A DNA stretch of 64,000 nucleotides, from contig JAUYFM010000015.1 of the NCBI GenBank assembly GCA_030690945.1, positions 42,111 to 106,110 on the forward strand, read 5' to 3'. Below the pieces are notes generated by a model. That model saw only the letters and a program-made list of their open reading frames with translations. It did not search any database and was not told where the DNA came from. A program made the translations under genes and the position numbers. Position 1 is the stretch's first letter. The number at the start of each line of letters is the position of its first letter. Of this stretch, positions 26,482 to 33,881 are shown in pieces. The stretch is from Smithellaceae bacterium (GTDB taxonomy: Bacteria > Desulfobacterota > Syntrophia > Syntrophales > Smithellaceae).

Positions 26482-27417
26482 GTGAACCCATCGAATAAAA
26501 AGAAAGATGCGGCTATGGCCGTGGAGATAGGCGGGTTGAAACTGAAAAATCCCGTGATGACGGCCTCCGGCACTTTCGGCTACGGTGAAGAATATGCCGA
26601 CTATGTGGACTTAAACCAATTGGGCGCCATTGTTGTAAAGGGACTATCATTGAAACCGCGCCTGGGCAATCCGCCGCCGCGCATCATGGAAACAGCGGGC
26701 GGCATGCTCAATGCTGTGGGTTTGCAGAATGTCGGCGTTGATGTTTTTATCAAAGAGAAGCTTCCCTTTTTACGCCAGTACGACGTCGCTGTTATTGCCA
26801 ATATCTATGGTGAGAGCACTCTGGAATATTCGCAAGTCGCAAAGAAGCTGAGTCAGGCCGAAGGCGTCCATGCATTAGAGGTCAATGTTTCCTGTCCGAA
26901 TGTAAAAAAGGGAGGGCTCAGTTTTGGCTCCGACCCGAAGGCGGCCGCAGAAGTCACGCGCCGCGTGAAGGCCGAAACGCATCTGCCTGTGATCGTTAAA
27001 CTCACACCCAATGTGACGGACATTGCAGCCATCGCCCAGTCGGTGGAAGAAGCAGGCGCTGATGCGGTATCCCTGATCAATACGCTTACCGGTATGTCCA
27101 TTGATCTGAAAACCAGAACCCCGCATCTGAAAAATATCACCGGTGGCCTGTCCGGTCCGGCCATCAAACCGGTTGCGCTACGCATGGTCTGGCAGGTGGC
27201 GCAGAAAGTGGCCATTCCGGTCATTGGTATCGGCGGCATCCTGACGGCCGAAGACGCGCTGGAATTCATGATCGCCGGAGCAAAGGCGGTGCAAATCGGC
27301 ACGGCCAATTTCATCAATCCCCGCGCGACCATCGAGATCATTGACGGTATCCGGCATTATCTGCAAAACAATAAAATTAAAAATATAAACGATATTGTTG
27401 GAACATTGCGCACATAA
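26482..27417 (+). CDS. pyrD: Dihydroorotate dehydrogenase B catalytic subunit PyrD
   Basis: Class 1B PyrD oxidises dihydroorotate to orotate with FMN and, with PyrK, reduces NAD+. Motifs: TASGTFGYGEEY, the catalytic cysteine in VNVSCPNVK (residues about 136-144), VKLTPNVTDI, GGLSGPAIKP and GIGGILTAEDALEFMIAGA for FMN phosphate binding. The start is uncertain: GTG 26482 has AGAGG 11 bases upstream and is chosen; GTG 26470 and ATG 26515 (MAVEIGGLKL) are alternatives. It is followed after 3 bases by a metallo-hydrolase gene. Confidence 0.95.
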   Translation: MNPSNKKKDAAMAVEIGGLKLKNPVMTASGTFGYGEEYADYVDLNQLGAIVVKGLSLKPRLGNPPPRIMETAGGMLNAVGLQNVGVDVFIKEKLPFLRQYDVAVIANIYGESTLEYSQVAKKLSQAEGVHALEVNVSCPNVKKGGLSFGSDPKAAAEVTRRVKAETHLPVIVKLTPNVTDIAAIAQSVEEAGADAVSLINTLTGMSIDLKTRTPHLKNITGGLSGPAIKPVALRMVWQVAQKVAIPVIGIGGILTAEDALEFMIAGAKAVQIGTANFINPRATIEIIDGIRHYLQNNKIKNINDIVGTLRT

Positions 27418-27420
27418 CAC

Positions 27421-28107
27421 ATGAGGTTGAAAACTGAAGAAATCATCAGCGGTGGTTATCTGGTTGGTGGTCCCAATGTAACACAAGCCGATGACGCGGC
27501 CGTATATCTGATCGACTTTGCAGGCGATCTTGTTATGATTGATTCCGGGGCGGGCAGAAGCTCCTCACAGATTGTCCGCAATATTGAAATGCTCGGCTTA
27601 AACCCCTCAAAAATATCGCATCTAATTCTAACCCACTGCCACATCGACCATATCGGTGCTGTGCCGTTTTTCCGTGAACGCTATGGCACAAAAGTACTCA
27701 TCCATGAGTTGGATGCCCAGGCGATTGAAACCGGTGATACAATAAAAATGGCGGCCAACTGGTACGACACAACCTTTCCGCCGACAAAAGTCGATCAGAA
27801 ATTAAAAGGGGTGCATGAGATTTTGAAATTCGGAAATGAGGAGCTACACTGCCTGCACATCCCCGGCCACACACCTGGTTCCATTTCTGTTTACCTGGAC
27901 AGAGGCGGCAAAAGAATTTTATTCGGTCAGGATATTCACGGTCCATTCAACAAGGCTTTCGGTTCCGACACAGTGGCCTGGAAAAAATCCATGCAGGCAC
28001 TTCTTGCTCTGGAGGCGGATATCCTGTGTGAAGGCCACTTCGGAATATACCGGTCCAAGAATAATGTAAAAGATTACATTGAGAGATATATCGAAGAATA
28101 TGAGTAG
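27421..28107 (+). CDS. Metallo-beta-lactamase-fold hydrolase (glyoxalase II-like)
   Basis: This 228-aa cytoplasmic protein has the metal-binding motif THCHIDHIG (residues about 62-70), a later histidine in HIPGHTPGS (about 144-152), an aspartate in LFGQDIHG and a terminal histidine in CEGHFG. This is the complete binuclear metal set of the MBL fold. Length matches glyoxalase II-like or thioesterase-like members. The gene starts 3 bases after pyrD, so it is co-transcribed, but the substrate cannot be predicted from this. Confidence 0.88.
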   Translation: MRLKTEEIISGGYLVGGPNVTQADDAAVYLIDFAGDLVMIDSGAGRSSSQIVRNIEMLGLNPSKISHLILTHCHIDHIGAVPFFRERYGTKVLIHELDAQAIETGDTIKMAANWYDTTFPPTKVDQKLKGVHEILKFGNEELHCLHIPGHTPGSISVYLDRGGKRILFGQDIHGPFNKAFGSDTVAWKKSMQALLALEADILCEGHFGIYRSKNNVKDYIERYIEEYE

Positions 28108-28275
28108 ATGCCGCAGGACGAAGCCATTCTGCCCTCGCGTATAAAGATTGAATGTCAGACATCCTGAAAGAAACAAATTGTCAATCTCTACAAAGATCCA
28201 AAACTTCAATCAGTAATAAACACAATTCACGCCCGACGACAGGCATTGATACTACGACCCAAATTTTAAGGTAAA

Positions 28276-28385
28276 ACCAAGTTGCATTCAAATGTTAACA
28301 GTAGTTCGGGTCTTTAGACCCGTTGAACACGCGAACCTAAAGGTTCGGACTACGTTGGTTCGTTATCCTTTGAATGCGACTTGGT
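28276..28385. repeat. 110-bp nested palindrome with 17-bp terminal inverted repeats
   Basis: Left arm ACCAAGTTGCATTCAAA (28276-28292) and right arm TTTGAATGCGACTTGGT (28369-28385) are inverted repeats with one mismatch. Inside, GTAGT (28301) and ACTAC (28349) close two perfect hairpins, CGGGTCT-TT-AGACCCG and CGAACCT-AA-AGGTTCG. The right arm overlaps the last codons of the convergent gene. It resembles a MITE/BIME-type element. Confidence 0.75.
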
Positions 28386-28998
28386 ATAATATGACTAATG
28401 GAATATGGCCTTCATATTTATTTAAAAGGATTCTTTTCATATCCTGAAATCCGCTTTGGGTCTTATGAATTTCATAAGCAGCGTTGTATCGGTCAGAATA
28501 TAACTGTGTCAGATCTCTTAAATATTTTTCAGCAGCATTCCAATCATCGCCGGGTTCTAATACTGAAAAGAAAACGATGCATTTTATGCTGGCCTCTCGA
28601 AAATTTAAAAATTTATTGAAGTCAATGATATTGATCGGATTGTTCTTCTGAACCGCAACATGAATGGTTTCAGGAGAACAGCACTCAGGATTCAGGGGCA
28701 CGGCCACAATCAGATTGTCAATGCCGTCAATGACCTTGACAGCTTCACTTCCGATAAACAGCTTCTCTAATAATCTCTTTTTGGTCAAACCCAAAAACAC
28801 AAGGTTGTTGAATAAAGGTCCTCGCAACAATGTCCGGAGCTGATGCACCAGGGATTTTTCTGAAACGAAAAATCCGATCGACATGACTCCCGGCAAAGCA
28901 GTTTGCGCTAACTGCTTCAATTTATCGAGAGATTCCTGATTGGCAATTTTGGTCAGTTTTTTCTTGCTCTCGTATGGCGTCAAAGCGGGTAACATCAT
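28363..28998 (-). CDS. Unrecognised 211-aa soluble protein downstream of antiporter fragment
   Basis: I do not recognise a family with certainty. The protein has alternating hydrophobic strands and helices (FNNLVFLGLTKKRLLEKLF, NLIVAVPLNPE, SIKCIVFFSVLEPGDDW) and no signal peptide. A nucleotide-binding or universal-stress-like alpha/beta fold of the kind that accompanies cation antiporters is possible. Its ATG overlaps the stop of a 47-codon antiporter fragment (TCATGATG), so it is translationally coupled to it. The last codons (YQVAFKG) lie inside an inverted-repeat arm at 28369-28385, so the original C-terminus may have been changed by that element. Confidence 0.6.
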   Translation of the reverse strand: MMLPALTPYESKKKLTKIANQESLDKLKQLAQTALPGVMSIGFFVSEKSLVHQLRTLLRGPLFNNLVFLGLTKKRLLEKLFIGSEAVKVIDGIDNLIVAVPLNPECCSPETIHVAVQKNNPINIIDFNKFLNFREASIKCIVFFSVLEPGDDWNAAEKYLRDLTQLYSDRYNAAYEIHKTQSGFQDMKRILLNKYEGHIPLVILYQVAFKG

Positions 28999-29138
28999 GA
29001 CTGTATTATGAACATCCCCGCACAGCCCAGCAGGTAGCCGATGATGGGAGACAGCTTCAATCGATGGGCAAGATAGCCGAAAACCAGGGCTACTGCAAAG
29101 CCTCCGGCCAATGTTACCAGTACGCTGATTTCAGCCAT
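28995..29138 (-). pseudogene. N-terminal fragment of a CPA2 (KefB/YbaL-type) cation:proton antiporter
   Basis: The 47-residue reading frame (MAEISVLVTLAGGFAVALVF then GYLAHRLKLSPIIGYLL) matches the first transmembrane helix and start of the second in monovalent cation:proton antiporter-2 proteins, which are normally 400-650 aa. It then ends with CAGMFIIQS and a stop, so the rest of the transporter is missing. A good ribosome binding site (AGGAG) precedes the ATG and the stop overlaps the next start, so the remnant is probably still translated. An internal deletion joining it to the following gene is the likely origin. Confidence 0.65.
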
Positions 29139-29230
29139 TGTCAACTCCTGAAAAGGCGGCAAACACCCCCACGACATGTCCTTATTGACCTATCGTTGAT
29201 AACGCCAAGCGACTTTTTGTGAAAAACGGT

Positions 29231-29647
29231 TTATAAACTGTAATCGCCCGCCGCCTCCGGCTGATAGATAATTTCATCAACCTTGAGCTTTCTAGCCCCG
29301 GACGGGACAGTCCATTCGATGATATCACCCTTGCGGTAACCCAGCAGCGCCATACCCAACGGCGCTAAAATGGAAAGTTTATTTTCCGAAATATTGGCTG
29401 CAGATGGGAACACCAGTGTATAGGTCATCTTCTCTCCAGATTCGGTGTCCGTAACACTGACTGTGGAATTCATGGTTATCACGTCTTTCGGCACATTTAT
29501 AGGATCAACCAATATGCCACTGTATAATTCCTTTTCCAACAGATCGAGATTGACTTTGCTATACTTGGGCGTTAATCGCACACCTTCTATCAGTTCCAAC
29601 AATCGATCCATATCAAATTTTGTGATGTGTATAGTGCGATCTGTCAT
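29231..29647 (-). CDS. rnk: Rnk-type nucleoside diphosphate kinase regulator (GreA/GreB C-terminal fold)
   Basis: This 138-aa protein has a short N-terminal coiled coil (DMDRLLELIEGVR) and a GreA/B-like C-terminal domain: VPKDVITMNSTVSVTDTESG, LSILAPLGMALLGYRKGD and the terminal YQPEAAGDYSL, near-identical in wording to Rnk. Rnk binds RNA polymerase near the secondary channel without transcript-cleavage activity and affects nucleoside diphosphate kinase levels. GGAGG precedes the ATG. The gene is transcribed alone, towards the antiporter remnant, from an AT-rich upstream region. Confidence 0.9.
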   Translation of the reverse strand: MTDRTIHITKFDMDRLLELIEGVRLTPKYSKVNLDLLEKELYSGILVDPINVPKDVITMNSTVSVTDTESGEKMTYTLVFPSAANISENKLSILAPLGMALLGYRKGDIIEWTVPSGARKLKVDEIIYQPEAAGDYSL

Positions 29648-29874
29648 GATTCTGAATCCTCCATTTTATTTCGAAAAAATCGGATTATTAAATTTTTATT
29701 AGATAAAAAAACTATTTGACGGTCATGGTTTGCTGACGGTCACTCAAAATATGGGCCAAGTGTTTATTACTATAGGCAAATTAAATGCGCCTGTCAATCC
29801 AATAAAAGCATCCAATAAAAGCAAAGTGCCAGCTAAGAATTAAAAGTGAACCGTTTTTTGTGGATTTAATATCA
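29648..29874. other. AT-rich region upstream of rnk
   Basis: No gene. It contains two direct copies of TGACGGTCA (29717-29725 and 29734-29742, 17 bases apart) and a tandem 13-bp repeat TCCAATAAAAGCA (29798-29823). Either could be a binding or slippage site. The rnk promoter should lie here on the minus strand but no clear -35/-10 pair stands out. Confidence 0.45.
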
Positions 29875-30203
29875 GTAGTGTCCGGTTAATTGAAAATTCT
29901 CGCGTCAGAAAACAAATATTAACGGATAATTAAGCATGTTTTTTCTTTTTATCGACTTGAAATTTTTTCTGCCGTATAGCTACTCTAAAACGATCAGAGG
30001 GGTGGCTCATGTACACGGGGCAAACTGTATTCTCGCAACTCATGGACTTTCTGCCAATATATGAATTTCGTAAGTGCGTTGACAGGTACGGCGGTAATTA
30101 TCATACAAGCAGTTTCTCCTGTATGGACCAATATCTATGTATGGGTTTCGCCCAGCTAACTTACCGGGAAAGTCTCCGAGTCGTATTATCCAAGGAAAGC
30201 TGA
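29875..30203 (+). mobile_element. 5' remnant of an IS4-family element (DUF4372 transposase N-terminus)
   Basis: The 64-codon frame from 30009 (MYTGQTVFSQLMDFLPIYEF, then FSCMDQYLCMGFAQLTYRES) is the N-terminal DUF4372 region of an IS4-family transposase, normally about 380 aa. It breaks off after RVVLSKES. The sequence AGTAGTGTCCGGTTAATTG at about 29875 looks like the left end of such elements, though this could not be compared with a database. The catalytic DDE part and right end are missing, so the copy is dead. Confidence 0.65.
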
Positions 30204-30596
30204 TAGCAGGAAAGATGTGCCGGGGTAAAAAACACTGTAAACTTTATTCTTATCGTTTCTTTTCTGACTGAAGATCTTGCGGGCAGTGTTCAGAGCTTTG
30301 ACCAAAAGTGCTTCGGGGTTTGAGCACTTACGTTCAATATCCCGAATGACGCAGCCCAACATGGTCTTTAACTTCTTTGTCGCCTTCTTCGCACGATTGT
30401 ACTGGCCTGCACTCGCATAACGGCCCTGTTTGATAAAAACCTTTCTGCCGGTTCGTTCATAATTTTGTCGTAAATCGATGTTCATCACCTTAGCCAATTT
30501 GACAAGGGCGCGGCGGGATTTATGGTAAAGTCGTGCGTCAGTGGGGAAGGCAATGGCTTTCTCCTGAACGGTGGTGTCCACATTCACTCTTTCCAC
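30186..30596 (-). pseudogene. Internal fragment of an IS5/IS1182-type transposase
   Basis: The frame reads MERVNVDTTVQEKAIAFPTD, then ARLYHKSRRALVKLAK and KTMLGCVIRDIERKCSNPEA. This is the middle (DDE-domain, first aspartate in VDTT) of IS5/IS1182-like transposases. Both ends are cut: the N-terminal DNA-binding part is absent, and after KNKVYSVFYPG the sequence no longer follows the family. It abuts the IS4 remnant on one side and an IS630 remnant on the other, so insertions were nested or recombined. Confidence 0.7.
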
Positions 30597-31524
30597 ATGC
30601 CGAGGAGGAGCGCAAAGAACTGGAGGACATAACCCGACGCGGGAAAATGCATGCCAGAAGATTTATCCATGCCCGGGCGTTGCTGCTGTGTGATGCCGGT
30701 GTTGATGGTTCGGCATGGAACGTTGCTGACATCGCAGCGGCACTAGCGGTCAGCAGCCGATCAATTGAACACCTCAAAAAACGCTTTGTTGAGGATGGAA
30801 TGGAAGCGGCTCTTGAACGCAAGCCCCTGGAAAAGCCACCGAGGGAAATCATCTTTGATGGCGCATTTGAAGCAAGATTGATAGCATTGGCCTGTTCAGA
30901 CGCTCCGGAGGGAAATCGGCGTTGGACAGTCAGGCTGCTTGCCGACAAGGCCGGCGAACTTAAATATGCCGAATCGGTATCGCATATGACCGTACAGCGG
31001 GTTTTAAAAAAAACGAACTTAATCCTCACCTCAGCAATTATTGGAAAATCCCCCCCAAAGGGAGCGCAGCCTTTGTAGCATGTATGGAAGATGTCCTGGA
31101 GATCTATCACATGCCGTATGATCCTGACTATCCGGTGGTATGCATGGATGAATCTTGCAAACAAATGATTGGCGAAGTCCGCGAGCCGATACCGTGCGCA
31201 CCTGGACGGCCAGCGCGCGTTGACGACGAATACGTCAGAAACGGGGTGGCGGAAATATTTATGGAAGTGGAACCTCTGGCCGGCAGAAGACATGTGGCGG
31301 TCACTGAACATCGCACCAGGAAGGATTGGGCGTTGCAGATCAAGCAGATGCTTGATGAACGCTATCCGAGCGCAATCAAGGTACGTCTGGTTATGGATAA
31401 TCTGAACACCCACGGTATTGCCTCGCTCTATGAAACATTCGAACCCAAGGAAGCCAGACGTCTGGCAGAACGAATGATTTACGCCATTGCGACGACGGAG
31501 AGAGTAACAGTGAAGGGTGACTGA
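30594..31524 (+). pseudogene. IS630-family transposase, frameshifted and 3'-truncated
   Basis: Frame 1 has the helix-turn-helix N-terminus (ADIAAALAVSSRSIEHLKKR, then SVSHMTVQRVLKK). At a run of eight A (31006-31013) the homology continues in the -1 frame through NELNPHLSNYWKIPP and MEDVLEIYHMPYDPDYPVVC, with the first DDE aspartate in CMDES and the second in LVMDNLNTH. The sequence A AAA AAA C is a classic -1 slippery heptamer, so the shift could be programmed, as in some IS630 members. The C-terminus is lost after EARRLAER, removing the last catalytic residue, and the 5' start is also missing. Confidence 0.8.
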
Positions 31525-31923
31525 TTATCTTTCCCAGATTTTTTTCAGATCCTCGTCAAAGGTGAAAAGGACGCCGGCGTTTTTCCAGGCCTTGGCGCAG
31601 AGAATGCAGTCCACGATATCCAGGTTCTTTTCAGCAAAAAGGTTCAGGGCGGCCCGGAGTTCCTCCCTGTCCCGGTTTTGGATGCCTTTGTAGAGCAGCA
31701 AATCGGCAAGCCGGACCGCGGCCTCCTTCCGGGGGACCTTGTAGATTTTCGTCAGGATGTAAATGCATTCGACAAGGACGCCCTCCAGAATGACGGCCTT
31801 TGTCGCTCCGTTGAGCACCTGTGTGAAGAAGGCTTCGGCCGTTGCGTATTGATTCAGGTCGTCCTTGATAAGGTAGCGTATAATCGCATTCGTGTCCGGA
31901 AGATTAACGGTTGATTTTTTCAC
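31525..31923 (-). CDS. PIN-domain toxin, VapC family
   Basis: This protein of about 132 aa has a PIN-domain RNase fold: LPDTNAIIRYLIKDD (first acidic residue), VLVECIYIL, a conserved-type NLDIVDCILCAKA (central aspartate) and FTFDEDLKKI near the end. VapC toxins cut tRNA or rRNA and are neutralised by a co-encoded antitoxin. Start is set at GTG 31923 (GGAGG 8 bases upstream), 20 bases inside the antitoxin gene; a longer frame to 32019 runs antiparallel to nothing useful. The pair borders a transposon remnant, in keeping with mobile toxin-antitoxin cassettes. Confidence 0.85.
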   Translation of the reverse strand: MKKSTVNLPDTNAIIRYLIKDDLNQYATAEAFFTQVLNGATKAVILEGVLVECIYILTKIYKVPRKEAAVRLADLLLYKGIQNRDREELRAALNLFAEKNLDIVDCILCAKAWKNAGVLFTFDEDLKKIWER

Positions 31924-32146
31924 GGATCGCCTCCTCCCAGGCCGCCTCTTTCTGGTCCCGGAAAGAAGCGGTGGATGCTGCATTCTGCACATAGGCCTGG
32001 AGGGAACCGCCGACGTCACTGAGGGGCCGCAGGATCACAACGCCGTCCACAACGCTGAAAGAAATCAGATCGGCTTTCAGGACGTTCCGGATTTCCCGGG
32101 GAATTGTGATCTGTCCTTTTTCCGTAATTTTTACAGCAATGGACAT
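31904..32146 (-). CDS. AbrB/MazE-type antitoxin (VapB)
   Basis: This 80-aa protein has an N-terminal SpoVT/AbrB swapped-hairpin DNA-binding domain (AVKITEKGQITIPREIRNVL, residues 4-23) and a C-terminal acidic/amphipathic tail (DQKEAAWEEAIREKINR) that would bind the PIN toxin. It overlaps the vapC start by 20 bases, the usual order antitoxin then toxin. Such antitoxins repress their own promoter; an ATGAA-ATA-TTCAT palindrome lies about 20 bases upstream of its start. A GGAGG-type ribosome binding site precedes the ATG. Confidence 0.88.
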   Translation of the reverse strand: MSIAVKITEKGQITIPREIRNVLKADLISFSVVDGVVILRPLSDVGGSLQAYVQNAASTASFRDQKEAAWEEAIREKINR

Positions 32147-32165
32147 TTTTTGTACCTCCTTACTT

Positions 32166-32178
32166 ATGAAATATTCAT
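32166..32178 (-). promoter_or_regulatory. Palindrome upstream of the toxin-antitoxin pair, possible operator
   Basis: ATGAA-ATA-TTCAT is a perfect inverted repeat 20 bases upstream of the antitoxin ATG, in an AT-rich stretch. Position suits autorepression by the AbrB-type antitoxin; there is no direct proof. Confidence 0.4.
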
Positions 32179-32238
32179 TACATTTTTATTTTGCACATAT
32201 TTTATGAAAAATCAAGGACAATGCTGAGGAGGAATGCC

Positions 32239-33450
32239 ATGATTAAGGAAAAGCAATTTGGTTCGGACGGCGGCGCTTCGACAGGCTCAGCGCAGACGCT
32301 GCGTAAGCGGGCGGAGTCGGAGAAGGCATTACAGGAAAAAGCCGCCGGGAGGGCGGAAAACGTGGCGGCGCTGTCCTCTGACGAAGTGCGGCAGATGCTC
32401 CACGAGCTGCGGGTGCATCAGATCGAACTGGAGATGCAGAACGAGGAATTGTGCCGGACACAAAAAAAACTGGAAGCGTCACGGGCGCAGTATTTCGACC
32501 TGTACGATCTGGCGCCGGTAGGCTATTTCACCGTGAGCGAACAAGGGCTGATCCTGCAGGCCAATCTTACCGCCGCCACCCTGCTGGGCGTGGCCCGCGG
32601 CGCACTGGTCAATCACCTTTTGACCCGGTTCATCCTCAAAGAGGATCAGGCCATCTACTACGGGCAGCGCAAGCTGCTCTTGGAAACGGGCGCGCCGCAA
32701 GTCTGCGAGTTGCGACTGGTGAAAAAAGACGCCGCCACCTGCTGGGTGCGCATCGATACGACTACAGCGCAAGACATTGACGGTGCGCCCATATGCCGCG
32801 CCACGATAATCGACATCACCGAGCGCAAGCAGGCGGAGGAACAACTCCGGGAATCGCTGGAACAAGTGCGCCGGGCCATGCAGACGACAATCCAGGTGCT
32901 GGTGATGGCCGTGGAGATTAAAGATCCCTACACGGCGGGACATCAGCGTCGCATGACGGGTCTGGCCCGGACGATGGCCACGGAGATGGGTCTGCCGCCG
33001 GAAAAGATCGAAGGGCTCCGCATGGCCGGGATTATCCACGATATCGGCAAGATCACCATGCCCACGGAGATTTTGAGCAAACCGACGAAGCTGTCTTCCA
33101 TTGAGCTTTCCCTGATCAGAGAACATGTTCAATTAGGCTATAATATTTTGAAAGACGTGGAATCCCCCTGGCCCCTGGCGGAGATTGTCCTTCAGCACTA
33201 TGAGCGGCTGGACGGTTCCGGTTATCCGCGGGCTCTCAAGGGAGAAGATATCCTCATCGAGGCCCGCATCCTGGCCGTGGCTGATGTCGTGGAGGCCATG
33301 GCTTCCCACCGTCCTTATCGCCCGGCCCTGGGCCTTGACGCCGCGCTGGCGGAAATCACAAAGAAAAAAGGAACGCTCTATGATCCGGCGGCTGTGGAGG
33401 TTTGCCTGAGTTTATTCCGTGAGAAGGGTTATCAAATTGAAGGGGCATGA
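32239..33450 (+). CDS. PAS-HD-GYP cyclic-di-GMP phosphodiesterase
   Basis: This 403-aa cytoplasmic signalling protein has an N-terminal coiled coil (SSDEVRQMLHELRVHQIELE), a PAS domain (residues about 85-205, starting YFDLYDLAPVGYFT and ending IIDITERKQAEEQL) and an HD-GYP domain. In the latter, IIHDIGKI (H267-D268) binds metal and HYERLDGSGYPRAL carries the GYP loop. Such proteins degrade cyclic-di-GMP. Start is ATG 32239, with GAGGAGG 6 bases upstream. Residues about 5-17 (SDGGASTGSAQTL) come from a dispersed repeat-like DNA motif and look like an insertion into the coding sequence. It is divergent from the toxin-antitoxin pair. Confidence 0.9.
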   Translation: MIKEKQFGSDGGASTGSAQTLRKRAESEKALQEKAAGRAENVAALSSDEVRQMLHELRVHQIELEMQNEELCRTQKKLEASRAQYFDLYDLAPVGYFTVSEQGLILQANLTAATLLGVARGALVNHLLTRFILKEDQAIYYGQRKLLLETGAPQVCELRLVKKDAATCWVRIDTTTAQDIDGAPICRATIIDITERKQAEEQLRESLEQVRRAMQTTIQVLVMAVEIKDPYTAGHQRRMTGLARTMATEMGLPPEKIEGLRMAGIIHDIGKITMPTEILSKPTKLSSIELSLIREHVQLGYNILKDVESPWPLAEIVLQHYERLDGSGYPRALKGEDILIEARILAVADVVEAMASHRPYRPALGLDAALAEITKKKGTLYDPAAVEVCLSLFREKGYQIEGA

Positions 33451-33522
33451 TTTAAAAGGGCAGACTGAGGCTGGTTCAATGAGAAAAACTGCGGGGCGTC
33501 ATTCTTTTCGCGTCGTGAACCG

Positions 33523-33774
33523 GTGATAAACATAGGCCTCGGCGGCATCCGGGTTTACAGTGATGAAGAACTCAAGATAGGAAAACGATTGGAGTTGGAA
33601 CTCTTCTTGCCGGATAAAACATCGATGGTATGCACGTCAAGGGTGGTGTGGCAAAAACTGCTTCCGGAAGGCGCAGTCGCCAAATATGAAATTGGGCTTG
33701 AGTTTTTAGAGATGTCACCAGATGCCTTACGGTGCTTGGCGAAAGTGCTTGATTTTCAAACGCCAGTCGAATGA
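33523..33774 (+). CDS. PilZ-domain protein, probably N-terminally truncated
   Basis: The 83-codon frame holds the second half of a PilZ domain: INIGLGGIRVYSDEELKIGK (matching the D/NxSxxG motif region) and ALRCLAKVLDF at the end. PilZ domains bind cyclic-di-GMP. The usual N-terminal RxxxR motif is not in this frame; the preceding +1-related frame (MRKTAGRHSFRVVNR then stop) has a basic stretch of the right kind, so a frameshift near 33520 may have split an originally longer gene. GTG 33523 is the only start in frame. Placement next to the HD-GYP gene fits a cyclic-di-GMP circuit. Confidence 0.5.
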   Translation: MINIGLGGIRVYSDEELKIGKRLELELFLPDKTSMVCTSRVVWQKLLPEGAVAKYEIGLEFLEMSPDALRCLAKVLDFQTPVE

Positions 33775-33881
33775 GCGTGAATATGACGACTTCCTACCTT
33801 GCACCATAGGTGTTGACTCGTCGGCGAAAAAATTACGGAGATACGGCTTAATTGGGGACTGCCTGTCAAGTCAAGTGTAGT

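Noticed and set aside
32479..33132. Open frame on the minus strand opposite the PAS-HD-GYP gene
   Set aside because: Antisense shadow; composition follows the codon pattern of the real gene and no motif is visible.
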